Part shown: piece after piece, positions 23,248-35,181 of the stretch
How the letters are laid out: each line of letters begins with the position of its first letter
How positions within the stretch are numbered: position 1 is the stretch's first letter
Assembly: GCA_014871385.1 (NCBI GenBank)
Contig: CM026429.1
Coordinates: 6,297,080-6,361,079, forward strand
Origin: Ceratodon purpureus
Taxonomy: Eukaryota; Streptophyta; Bryopsida; Pseudoditrichales; Ditrichaceae
Reading direction: 5' to 3'
DNA: 64,000 nt
Notes under the pieces: generated by a model
The model's database searches: none
What the model was told of the DNA's origin: nothing
Seen by the model: only the letters and a program-made list of their open reading frames with translations
Program-made: the position numbers and the translations under genes

Positions 23248-24289
23248 TGCTTGCAAGTTCTTCCCCCAGCTGGTTGGAACTACCTAGTGGTGTTCAACAG
23301 TTCCATATACCAAATAAATCCCGAAATGCTCACTGACATCTCACTCACTGCTCCAAACTACGTCATCTCTCATGGCAACGTTTCCAACAGTGATACTGTG
23401 TAACCTAGTACACACATGTTCAGGAATAAGCACCTGTGCACTTGTGCTACACTGTGGACCTTCTGCTCGTTATTGCTAAACTATATGATACATGTACACC
23501 ATAAGCGACTACCAACCCACTGTCCAGGACTTAGCATTGTCAAAGGCTTCAGGTTTTGGCGCCTCGCCCTGCTCTGATCGGAGTAAGGAAGTTCAAAGCG
23601 TGCACCTGAGAACATGATCAGGCCCACCAGTTTCGATGAGCTCTAAGGTGATCATATTTCTATTTTCAATCTATGAGTGCAAGCAGTGTGTCACTGCAAA
23701 CTTTGTAAACAGCGGGCTCCCTCTCGACCTACTGGTGAGGTCTGAGTGGTCAGAGCCAGTTTCAACTGCAGGTGCTCGAGTGTGTCACCATGAGTGCTCG
23801 CTACATGCAGCTGCTGGGAGCCATTTGGGTCGTCGTTGTCGTCACCTTCTGCGCATTCTCTCATGAGATTGGTAAGAGCCAAGTGCCTCAGAATCTTTTT
23901 ATGCTATACATCTTCCTACCTCTACTGCTCAATGTGAATATGGTAGATCACCTGTGGTCTATTTGTAAAATTGTGTGGGCACCCTGGAATGTGGACCTTG
24001 CGTAATATTGTATATGTCTCACCCTCCCTGGAAAAACCAAACTGGCCTGAAAATAGCAATGTTGGACCCTATACTTTCTGATGGGCGCATTCAGACATTT
24101 TTCTCAGGTGACCCACCACAAACCCATGCATTTGAATGTAACTGTGAAAAGATGACTAGTAAAGTGCAAGGAAAGGTTTCAACTGATATTGATTTCTGAG
24201 GGGTTTGCCAACACACCCGGCCAAATATATTTTAAACCAGTTTGGTTTTTCCAGGGAGGGTGAGATGTACTGGATGTGTGTAACAGATG
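23248..24289 (+). pseudogene. Right arm: orphan promoter, exon 1 and intron 1 of the Stig1-like gene
   Basis: An inverted partial copy of the Stig1-like locus. Exon 1 begins at 23790 and encodes MSARYMQLLGAIWVVVVVTF, close to the parent signal peptide, and ends in a GTAAGAG donor. The intron is interrupted by a MITE at 24018-24264. The copy then resumes with the parental intron 3' end and acceptor (GTGTGTAACAG) and stops four bases into exon 2, at 24289. With no cysteine repeats downstream it cannot encode the mature protein, though its promoter and first exon look intact. Confidence 0.85.
24018..24264. mobile_element. 247-bp MITE with perfect 28-bp terminal inverted repeats and ATGT target duplication
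   Basis: Bases 24018-24045 and 24237-24264 are perfect inverted copies beginning CTCACCCTCCCTGG. The element is flanked by ATGT on both sides. The uninterrupted parental intron at about 21.40-21.43 kb reads TATATGTACTGG, so the empty site is present in the same window and confirms both ends and a 4-bp duplication. No coding capacity. Confidence 0.93.
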
Positions 24290-25440
24290 CCATATAAATA
24301 AACCTTTCAACATATAAATAAACCTTCCAACATTATGAAAACTAAGTGAAACTCCTGCAATACAAAAACAATAAACTCAATGAATCATAATTTACAACAA
24401 TACATGAGACAGAGAATGTACAGTACTAGTGCATCAACAGTATATGTCCTATTTAAAAAAATAAAAAGGATTGCGGCAAAAACATTACATGGACTAGAAA
24501 ACATCATTTGAAGTTGAGATGATGGATACTCACAAAACCCTTTGAAAAACTACTCCCCTTTACCCAAATAAACTAACACATACATTGGTACTCATTGAAT
24601 GTCTTGTACCTGTTCACCACACAGACAAAAACACCCCTATACTACATACCAATCACCTGTACCAAATAATACTTGCATTTGTAGTAAAAACACCTCAAAA
24701 TTCAAACCCACTCAACCCAGCAAATGGTGTGAAGTAAGGCTTCATGTCAACATCCTTCAAAATGAAAAAGCACGTGAATTATTAGAGCTTGGTAGAAAGA
24801 ACATACAGAGAAGTGCTAAACATCCCATGTGAAGATGCACATGCTTGCAAATAGACCAATGGGGCTCAATGATAGACACACATCAGATAAAAGCCCTGCA
24901 AGAAGAAACTTGGAATTAGCCATTTGATAGTCTGGTGGATCAAGCGACGTCACAGTGGATATCCAGAAGTGATACTCAGGAACAATGTATGCACCCTTTT
25001 GTGCCCAGTGAGAATCGTGTTTCTCTTTAGTTGCTGTTTGGCAAGAACGGGAGTAATAGAGTCTTAAGACCAGGTAAAATGATTGAACCAGCCCAAAGAA
25101 TGTGCAAGCATACCACACAAACCATCGGGAATGACAAACCTCAAAACCAGCTTGGGTGTAACAACTGATGCCAGGGTTATGCCAGGGTTTAAGTTTTGGA
25201 GTTTGTTGTTAGTGCTCCGAACTCAGTTCCAATCAGAGGAAACCGCGAGACACGAAAAAAATGAGCAAAAGAGTTTCAATCCTGACGAGTGTACCTCCAT
25301 TGCAACACGCATTGCACAGCCCAATCATTTGCGACCTCGACCTGCCGGGTGCAACACCAACGTCGGCAATCCTAACATCGTTTCGATCTCCAAAGAACAC
25401 CTCCTAGACTGCGCGGACAACAATATATGGCGTTAAGCAC
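24290..25440. other. Intergenic region, no recognised gene
   Basis: Contains two copies of a CATATAAATAAACCTT unit at 24.29-24.33 kb. A minus-strand open frame at 24816-25118 encodes 100 residues with hydrophobic stretches, but I do not recognise it and would not call it a gene. Confidence 0.4.
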
Positions 25441-25444
25441 GTCG

Positions 25445-25610
25445 TGAAGCACGTCCATCTCTTCCAGCGCACTGTTAATAGTGCGCTGGAAGAGCAACGA
25501 CGTGCTCCACGAAGTGTTTAACGGTGTGATGAACCCCTTGTTGCTCTCTCTCCCTCACGAAGTGCTTGACGGTGTGATGAAACCCTTGTTGCTCTCTCTC
25601 CTCTCTCCCC
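25445..25610. repeat. Long hairpin and adjacent 48-bp-scale tandem duplication
   Basis: Bases 25459-25473 and 25480-25494 form a perfect 15-bp stem (CTCTTCCAGCGCACT) around a 6-base loop. The pairing extends imperfectly outward through TCGTGAAGCACGTC and its complement. Immediately right, a unit starting CACGAAGTG and ending TTGCTCTCTCTCC occurs twice (about 25510 and 25557). Confidence 0.8.
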
Positions 25611-26238
25611 TACAAACTAAGCTTATCTCGTCCTTTCTTCCTCAGGAAGCTTGTTTGCTGTGTTTGTGTGCCTGCTGGATGCATACCCATATCCACCACT
25701 GCACCTGGTCTCCTAAGTATTACCCAGATACTAAACGGATAACACACCAGTCATCAGGAAAGTCTGCCATGTAAAATTTTATATAAATTTCATATTAAAT
25801 TGACTAAAAAATAATCAGTGTGAACTTGACATTGATTTACTGTTTTTTGGTGGTTCCTGTCACATAGAATTTACTTAATTTTTTTTAATATGAAAACTGT
25901 ATTAACTCTCGGACATACATTTTATATAAAATTTATAACATCCATTATATACTATGAAATTCATAACTAAAAAATTGGATATTAATTCTTTGTTGAAAAA
26001 AAAACATATGAATTTCATAGTTATACAATACTCGATAATAATTCTATAGAAAGTTAACAAAGAATATTTTATATGAAACTTATATGCTCTTATTATTAAT
26101 ATGATATAAACTTTATATCAAATCTGATCAACATAATGAATCATCTAAATATTGAAAAAATTGTAAATGTATAACATGGTAACCAACAATCCACTGTAGA
26201 GAGAAGCTGGGCACATATCATGGCCATTCCTAGTGAAT

Positions 26239-29200
26239 TTAAAACTTGAATTTATTAACAAAATATTCATCATTTGTTACAAAGTCAGGAATCACTTGTA
26301 CAGCCTGTATAATGGAAGAAGTTTTAACTACCCTAAAAGACGTTCTTCCTGCTTCTTCCCATTTCAATTTGAGACAATCACATACATTGTTCAAACCTAC
26401 AAAGGAGTACATTTTTATCAGAGCAAACTCTTTGTGTGTTCGTACCATGTTATTGTCCCAAACAGGGCATTTGAATAAAACTCTTAGTTGCCCAAACGAT
26501 GTAGTATCTTCATCTCTTGTGTTCTCTGATCTTAAAGAAACACTACTGAACCAACTCTTACCATGATGTTCTGGAGTAGCTCTTGCATACATAGGTGCCT
26601 CTCCATATTCAGAGTCCCAAAATGGTGCTAGAGCAAGAGTTGTATGAATAAGAAGGCTCTATAAAAACACCATATTCATAGTTAGTAATTTACATATTTA
26701 TGAATTTTTTTATGAATTTTTTTTAAACAAAATTCATAAAAAAATTGTGATGTACATTTACTTACCTCATGTGCTGGCATATTATTGGAATTTGAATATG
26801 CATCCAAACTCTCGATCAGGTATGAACCAATCTCAGGCTGAATTCGCAGAATTTGTTGTAATTTTGTTAAATCATTAGTTCCCAGGGGACCATTTGCGAC
26901 ATCATTTTGGCGATTCAGTTCTTGTCTTTTAATAGTCACGGTGTAACCACTCATCACATGTTCTCCTCTTTCCATTGCCTATTTCATACATTACATAATA
27001 ACATTGAATAATGAACATATACACACGAAAAAAATCACTATGGTTGAAATCAAAGTTATAAATGCATAACAATAGTAAACACATATTCATTGAACACCTC
27101 AGTTATTCTTAAATCATGAAAAAATAAATTAACTATAATTTTTATAATCATTTAAAAAACTCATCCTTATTTGAGATGTTTTTATTAAAGATGTTGGCAT
27201 TACATACCTCATTCAAAGGGGAATTGATTTTCTTGGGCTTCTCAAATCAGTCCATTCCCTGAACATTTGTCCGAAGTGCTTGTAATCTTCTGTTGTACTT
27301 TATAATAAACTTTTGGAAGTCCCTTTTGTTACTTGCCCTGTATGCCCTTTTCATCAGGGCTATATTCAGGTTTTCATACAAGTTCGAACTGAATTCAAAA
27401 GGAGAACCCAATCGAATAATAGCAGTACGGTAATGAGACATGTCATGAATCTTGATAAGTTGAAATTCAAAACGTTGCCAATCTGATAATACCCTCACAA
27501 AAGTATTCACTGCACTGAAAATCAAAACAACATATAATTACTTTTTAGGTCGAGACTTATTAAAATTTTGTGTTCAATAAAAAAATTCTAAGGAAAAAGG
27601 TAACATTCACTTTCATCATATAGTTAATCAAAACATGAAATATACAAGTGAATATCAAAACAACTAAGTAAGACACTTACTCTCTCATTAAATCATTCAG
27701 CCTTGTAAGTGACTCATTATTATACTCCTTCTTTCGGCATGCCATTTGATACCATTTCAAAAATTTAACAATGGCACTTATAACATCTTCTTCATATAGA
27801 CCAAACAAGCAGAACACAATAACCTGTCGAAAACATTAATTGATGCGATGTTAATATTCATAATAATTAAATCATCTATAACTATTTTATCACCAGCAAA
27901 TAATATCGCCAAATAATAAATATAATGTCCATTTTACACAACATTTAAAAATTAACATATAATATTTTAATTGAAATTGATACACTCCATTCAGAATATA
28001 CACACAATGCAAGGTAATAAATATACAATGACAACTTCATGATAATATAAGAAGGGACTAACCTGCATAACTGAACGATGTACAAAAGCAGCATAATTTG
28101 CTTGCGATAAAAAATACCCACTTGAAAGATTACCGGGCACCCGAAATTTGTAAAACCTTGCCTCCTCTTTGATTACGGATAGCCTTCTGTCCAATTCAGC
28201 TAAAGTTCTGCCTCCATTGGGATGACTTTGGGCTATCATTCGTACGATGTCAATCAATGTCTTGAACACCCCAAGATCAGCTTGATGTAACATATCAACA
28301 TTCAAAGCAAGATACGGATTTCCAAAATCTGTATCTCCTCCGGCAAATCCCCATAGATCACACTACAGATAATCCACAAACATTATGTGATTATTCAAAT
28401 GTAGTTTTGATGTCTTAATTTACTACATATTTGAAGAATGAAAATAATAAATCAAATGTAAAAACCATATTGCGTCATTTACTTTTGTTGAAAAAAATAT
28501 TCGGGTTTAAAGAAAAAACATACATTCACTGGATGTAGAGAATATTCCTTTGAGATTCGTTCAGCCTCCGAGGCACTAGGTGCACTCAAAATGTCGTTCA
28601 CAACTTGCTTCATTGTTGCTTCGGTCCTGAGAATATGATTAACATGAACGTCTCTTAATTCACGAGCAAGACACATGCAAATGCTACATGGATGTTGACA
28701 TCTTCCAGAATCATAGGTACATGTGACCTGCACATAACATTTACACGTTCCTCTTCAAGTAAAAACAATCACTATTAAAGACATAACAATTAAATAAAAA
28801 CCATATGAAAAAGCAGAAGCAAATTATTTAAAACCTTATATTTTTGAATACTTTTAGAAAACTTTTTTCTATGAAGAAACGAAATGAAACAATTTTACCT
28901 TACATCCTTCGGGATGATCAGCCATATAAGCATACAGTCTTGGATATATTACTCTTTGAATGCCAAACGGATCTTCACAGTGAATTCCCCTGAATATAAA
29001 TTACACTTCTTATGAATTAAGAATAAGTTGAAAAATAAATCTAACCTTAACATTGGTGATACAATATAACTTTTATAAATTTGCCATTTGGTTTTTTTAA
29101 CAACTTCAATGTTCAATTTCAAAAACCGAATTCAGAAAACGTTGTGAAGATTATCTTTGGATACTTACTCAAAACTTGCGTCTTTTAATGGTTTCAAAAC

Positions 29201-30583
29201 CACTTCAAGACATTCTTGAAAAACACGAAATCGTTCAACGGATGATGAAGCATTTGTTTGAGGAATGGGTAATGTTGCAATCATACTATGACCTTCATCA
29301 CAATAACGATTCTCGCATGCAATATTACCAATGCTGAGGACTAATGGATGTCCAATAGTTCTTTTGTTTTTGGAGAGTGCTGTTTGGTCACTATATAAGA
29401 TCAAAGGTACGACTATACCTCCAACACAATCTTTTTCAACATGCCCCTGCATAATCAATAAATAGAAACATTTTTAAAAATCATACATCAAAAACTAGAT
29501 ATCTTTAAAATAAGGGTAATATAAATAAATAAAATAAATTATGAAAGAAGGACTAAAAATAAAAATTTAAAAATAAAATAAAATAATGATTCAGAGATCT
29601 TTTTAAAATTAAAAATTGAGTTATATTATATAATAATAGAAACGTAAAGAGAAAAGAATTAAGAAACCATTGGTGTAAAAAACCACATAGAAGTGGTTTT
29701 AAAAATACACATAGGACTATAGAATCATAATTCAAACATGCAACTGTACTTCCAGAAGAGGCCTAGTTCAAAGTGCTTACTTGCATCTGACGCCACCAAG
29801 TACCAGTTGCTGGTGTGGAATAAGGTTCTCCACGATTTGCAGGTCCCAACATGAATCCCTCATTCATTTCTTTACAAGAAAATAATAATTTCACTGCTTC
29901 TAGCGCCACCAAGTACCAGTTGCTGGTGTGGAATAAGGTTCTCCACGATTTGCAGGTCCCAACATGAATCCCTCATTCATTTCTTTACAAGAAAATAATA
30001 ATTTCACTGCTTCTAGTGAATCCTTGTACCTCAAAACGTGACCCCAAACAGAACACTCCTTCCATCCATCTGATTCGCTGAATAAAGATTGTTCATATTT
30101 TTCCATACTAGCAGCCGATCTATAAGATAAGCCTTGTAGATTAAACTGAGAGTTGAACAATAGTTCCTTAAACAAAACATCTACTACGTTATTTGACAGA
30201 CTCGAACCATTGTTACTTGTCCTAGCCCAATGAAGGAATGCTTTGTCAGAGTCAAAAGGAATTGAGGGTCTTGGTGGCTCATCTGATGTAACTCGTGGAA
30301 TTGGTTCCATCAGATGTGGATCATTCACATTTCCATGTTCTTGATGTTCAGTGGATCCACATCCTGGTGGAGGCAATACATTATGAACAGCAGGAGGCAA
30401 TACATTATGAACAGCAGGAGGCAATACATTTGGAACAGTAAGAGGCACTTGCGATGGACCATCCAAGTGATGACTTCGTCGATGTGATGCATAACCAGCG
30501 CCAGTCCTATAAGGACCACCTCCACAGATGTTGCAATGTCTACTATACCCCGTCATAATGTTTGATTGATATCTTGCAAACAT
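26239..30583 (-). pseudogene. Plavaka-family transposase, about nine exons, disrupted
   Basis: Minus-strand exons with plausible GT-AG junctions reconstruct a long transposase. The N terminus has a C2H2 zinc finger (CNICGG...HRRSH, about 30.54 kb) and a short PPAVHNVL repeat. Then come the catalytic region with VVPLILYSDQTALS and LSIGNI (about 29.4 kb), IYPRLYAYMADHPEGC (about 28.9 kb), a Cys-rich exon (28.73-28.49 kb), DMLHQADLGVFKTL (about 28.27 kb), KIHDMSHYRTAIIRLGS (about 27.43 kb), and a C-terminal exon ending at 26239. These are hallmarks of Plavaka transposases, a CACTA-related group known chiefly from fungi. Two lesions are visible. A 113-bp tandem duplication puts a stop (TAG 29900-29902) after TGTWW, and an in-frame TGA at 27247-27249 precedes FEKPKK. 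The copy is therefore probably inactive. Confidence 0.85.
29791..30016. repeat. 113-bp direct tandem duplication inside transposase exon 1
   Basis: Bases 29791-29903 and 29904-30016 are two copies, essentially identical. The duplicated unit includes the 3' end of the first coding exon. Because 113 is not a multiple of three, the second copy is out of frame and the junction creates a TAG. Confidence 0.95.
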
Positions 30584-31654
30584 ACATTATTCCCATTAGT
30601 TCTCAAATGTACAGTTGAAGATAATAATACAATGGAATAAAAAATTTAAAATTGAAAGCAAGAAACATCAGTGCATGCTAGTTAAACCGTAAGTCTTTAA
30701 GAGTGTATCATCTGTCAAAATATGTTGGAAAGCCTCAAACTATACATATCCCGGCTACATCATCATATTTGGGTTATCTGTGTTGCCGCACTCTATACAA
30801 AGCGGAATCGGAATGCAAGCCATGGTGTCTTACCCCAGTACTCTAGAAAAAAAACCACAAGTTTATACCTCCCTGGAAACCACAAATGCAAAATCATCAC
30901 AAACCATGGCCAAAGACATGATGCTTGAAACCAGAAAATGTAACAAATAAGACCATTGTCACAGAAAATACCATGCAATAAGGTAAATGAGAGAATGAGT
31001 TGGAGATGAGACTGACTTTGCAAGCTGAAGGAAAACTATGCGAGAGTGGTTCAGAGAGGTCCCCTGTGTTTGTGGTTTTCCAAGATATATCTGTGTCATG
31101 TCAGAGCAGCATGATTGCACTCCTCGTTCACCTAGCATTCCTGTACAGGAATTTGCAAAAATTTGTTAGAAAATTCGAGATGTGCCCTTCCTTTCCCTTG
31201 ATATTATCTACAACTAGAGTCTAATACTGTCTAATTTGTTTAAACTTCAGAATTTTAGACCTCTTATAACCACTGCCACATTTCTTGTTAAAATTTCAGT
31301 CTATTTAAATTAAGCATGAAACAAGAAACAAACTTACAAGTATAGAAGATAATTTCAATGCTATCAATTTGCAGAAAGGTATGTAAGACTAGGAATATGT
31401 ATGTAACAAACCTTCCAACCAGTTGGCCACCAACTCTCCAACAACTTCAATAATAAAGACAATTGAGAGATAAAAATTATATAAACTACAAAGATCAAAA
31501 TATATTATGTGGCGCTCACCACCCAACCATAGAGAAGTGATCACAAAAGAAGTGTCTCACCTTCTCGCCCCCAATCCTTTGTATATTAGTTTCAATTTAA
31601 GATGAACTAGAGTCTATCTCAGACTATGTCCCATAGTCTACCCTATTCATAGAT

Positions 31655-31885
31655 CATTCTATTTCCTTTACTCCTATATCTGGAGTAAAGATAATCCACA
31701 AATCCTTCTAGGCTCTTCTATCTCTCCAACTCAAAGACTCTTCTTGATCTATCTATCTTCTTTACTCCTATATTTGGAGTAAAGATATCCATAGATCATT
31801 CTAGATCCTTCTCTCCCTTTAACTCATAGTCTCCTCTAGATCTTTTATCTTTTTACTCCTATATCTGGAGTAAAGATAATTAATT
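31655..31885. repeat. Three ~93-bp repeats each with a TTTACTCC...GGAGTAAA hairpin
   Basis: The palindrome TTTACTCCTATATCTGGAGTAAA, or a one-base variant, occurs at about 31668, 31760 and 31853. Intervening sequence rich in TCTAGATC and TCTTC is conserved between copies. No coding role is visible. Confidence 0.85.
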
Positions 31886-32582
31886 ACCATCAGTAGTCTA
31901 ATTCTAGTGTACCTCATCTTGAGTTGTCGAACCCTTGTACACACGTTTCACTGTGGTAAGAATCTACTACGTATATTAATTTCAGATATGGAAAGTATCC
32001 CATGGATAGATTTGGCTATTTCTAATCTCTTGTTGATTACTGGTTCTCCATTTACATGCAGTAAAGATTTAGGTAAGTAGAAGTGTGGAATTTGCACATT
32101 TCTTCTACAGCAAATAATATTTTATTTTTTATTATTTATTTCACTTTTAAACCTTTTTTATTCAACCCTTTTCAAATTTTGAAGACATACCAATTAATAA
32201 TTATAAATTAAATTTGGAATAATGATTTGAGTGTTGTATGCGGATAAAAATTATAGGTACTGAATTTTTAATGATATATTTGCTTTTATTAATCAACAAT
32301 TTCTAACACCAATAAAAATACATATCTTTAGGACCTCAGATTTCATCTGATGTCTATTTTTCTTTTAGAATCCAAGATTCTCATTTTTGTAAATAAATAG
32401 GATTGTGATGAATTGAAGCAAAACACTTAGGTAATATTGATTTCTGATAGTTTTTCCTGTACGTGACTTTATGACTTCATTTTTTTGGGGAAAATTTTAA
32501 CTCAAGATATTACAAATTTTTGTAAGTGTAACATTAACATGGAAATACATGGTCATATACTTGTAATGTCGATGAGCATTGT

Positions 32583-32660
32583 GTCGTGGAGGACTCAGGT
32601 GATGTCATTGAGAAGCTGAAGAAAGGTTTCATCACTTTCAAACAAGGAGATTACAAGTGA
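32583..32660 (+). pseudogene. Possible beta-carbonic anhydrase exon fragment
   Basis: An open stretch encodes VVEDSGDVIEKLKKGFITFK, which resembles the segment just before the zinc-binding core of plant beta-carbonic anhydrases (the ERLKTGF.HFK region). It is followed by a GTGAG donor-like sequence. No zinc-ligand exon is visible nearby. The match is short, so this is tentative. Confidence 0.4.
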
Positions 32661-33660
32661 GATTTTATAAACCCCTATCCATGTTTATGTTTAAGTTCAG
32701 TATGAAAAAAACAGAAAAGTTAAACACATGCTTGTTGTGATAATTGGCACAAACTCGAGCTTCTATTCTTGCCACTTATGCAAGACTCTGGAGCATACAT
32801 TCCACGTTGATTGGTTGCTCAAAAGAGAATTCTGTCTCCAAACGTAAGCTTGACCACTTCCTTACATAAAATATCCATGTGCCACGACATATGGGATAAA
32901 CTGATTGCTGCATTGAACCAAAGCCCTGCCTGTCTGCCAGGAAAGGAATCTGTATTGGGCAAATCTCTTTATTCTACACATTAAAAATCAGTGGCTCAAC
33001 TTACAATGAACTGTAATTATAAATACGGTGCAGTGGAACAACCAATTTTGTCAACTAGACTAATATGCAATTTGCATAAAAAATTTGGAAGATTTTTCCG
33101 TCATGATTCAACTACAAATAAGCTAATGAAAGTACAGTACTAGAGAGTGGAATTTTGTGTTAAAAACGAGAAGCAATAAAATGGAAATACCACCGTCATC
33201 TATCAGGTTCTATACATTCTTATTCTTATATATTCTACCCTGCTGCAGCTACAGTTACCTTCAATGCACACTGCAGACCTTTCACTTTTGAGTGCTTTGC
33301 ATGTATTCCTGGTACACTGGTAAAAAAAAACGCACAAGGACTTGCACTTTCACGAGCGATCGCTTCAGCTTTTCTGCACCGAAAAGAGAAGTCTGGTACC
33401 GGTACCAGGACCGTCAATTGCTCAAATCAGTCAGAGAAACACAAAACTTGAAACATTAAAACATAGACAAAGCTGTGTTAACTTGAAACTAGCAGACATA
33501 GCTGTGGAAATAAAAACTTGAATTTGGAAACCCGTCCTTTCAAAAAATATTTCAAAATATGGTCTGTATATATAAAATTATATATACATTCAAAAATAAA
33601 ATGAGAAACGTTGGAAGCATATGTAGTAAGAAGCAAATGAATACTTCTATTTCATTGTCC

Positions 33661-35181
33661 CTAATTAGTATAAAATCCTTCCTCTTCCTCGTTCTCAGCA
33701 TCCCCTGGAGAATCTTGTCCAACCGTCTCATCAATGTCATCAGTCTCATGGTCCAAAACCAATGCGAACCTGGTCAATTCGTTTGCCTGGGCCGATCGAA
33801 TCAACTCCTTTTTCAGAACCTTAATGCCAGCCTTGTGTTCTGACACATGGCCTGACATATCCATGTTCATGAACATGGATATGAAAAAGCCTTCCATCTG
33901 TTCAGACATTGAAGCAATGGTAAATGGAAGTTCTTCAATTAAATTGGACAGGACAATTTTCATAATTTCTACATTCAATCTCATCATAGAAAAACTTACC
34001 ACTTAAACAAGCCATGCTACTGTCTCAGGCTTTAGTACCAACACACCATCTTTTTGATAGTTTACACCACCTTTGGCCCGTGCAATAGAGTCATGGACAA
34101 CGGAAGCACCAAAGGGATCACTACCAGATGTACGCCATTGGTTATGATCTCCCATACGTGCTAATTTATCCGATCGCAACGCCTGTATAACCTCCGGGTT
34201 GTCAGTATGGGGCATATCTGGAATTCCGAGTAAGGACTGCAATTCTCTACGCACCGTTGATGTATATCGACCACGAGCTGAAGTCATGTACTGCGCCTTT
34301 GATTGAAGCCCTGACCTGGTATTTCCATCAGGACCTACGGCCCATGCATTCTCAAATGCATGCAACGTCTGTACATCGTCATCCGTGACCCTCAATTCTG
34401 CAAGAATTTTTGTCTTCAAGACATCTGCCCTAGGCTGGACACAACACTCCACGTTAGTACCCCAAAGAAAGTGCTTCGATATGGGTAACATACGTTTACG
34501 CACCTGTATCTACTCCGTGCCCTAGATCGGTTGAGGAGGTGGTTGTGGAACTCGCTGATGGGCTTGAGTATGAACCGTAGCAGTCAATTGTGCAATAAGT
34601 GCATCCTTCTCTGCTACCATCCTTTTGAGATTTTCAATCTCAATCCGGTCGTCAGCGTGACGAGGAATCGGTCGCTCTGGCAACGGCCCGGTGCTGCCTA
34701 AACCAGCTGCAGGTACACCCGCTGAACGTGGAGGTGTAGAATCACCAGACGCTGCTACAAATGGTCTTGGTGGCGCCCTAGAAGGTCCAGCAGCAGTTGG
34801 AGAAGTCCTTGTTCCTCTTGTACCGGACAGTGGAACTTGTGGTCGAATGGAACGTGGTGGTAGAGCCGTCCTTGCAATTCAACCACGCTGAGTTCGCCCA
34901 AATGCTCTGTACTGTCCTGCACTGGATGGGGAGACCTGAGGTCGTACATACGGTCCAGACTGACTAGATGGAGTTGGCGGCTGTGTAGCAGTAGAAGGCG
35001 GTCCACTAGGTACGATCGACGGGGTAAAAGGAGTGCTCTATGGGGTTTGGACAGGGAGTGCTGCAGGGCTAGGGATGGGAGTGATTGGTGGGATGCCCTG
35101 AGTGATCGGTACTTGCGTTTCTGGAGTACTGCCCATGAATCGCAACCCTACGGGTACATACGAGCTATCTTCAGAATTTGC
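33661..35181 (-). pseudogene. Second transposon-associated reading frame, five stops, function unknown
   Basis: From ATG at 35181 one minus-strand frame can be read for 507 codons without any shift, interrupted only by TAG 35038-35040, TGA 34879-34881, TAG 34522-34524, TAG 34510-34512 and TAA 34003-34005. The N-terminal third is rich in Pro, Thr and Ser. A short coiled-coil-like segment (IEIENLKRMVAEKDALIAQL) follows, then a basic region and an acidic C terminus. Same strand and interval as the Plavaka transposase suggest an accessory protein comparable in position to TnpA of CACTA elements, but I recognise no domain. It could also be a captured host gene. Confidence 0.5.

Larger units (their letters stand above)
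30590..33660. other. AT-rich interior of the proposed transposon between its two reading frames
   Basis: Apart from the hairpin repeats near 31.7 kb and the possible carbonic-anhydrase piece near 32.6 kb, only short open frames are present and none is recognised. Confidence 0.5.

Noticed and set aside
24816-25118. 100-residue hydrophobic minus-strand frame
   Set aside because: No recognisable family, no splice support and biased composition; not enough to call a gene.
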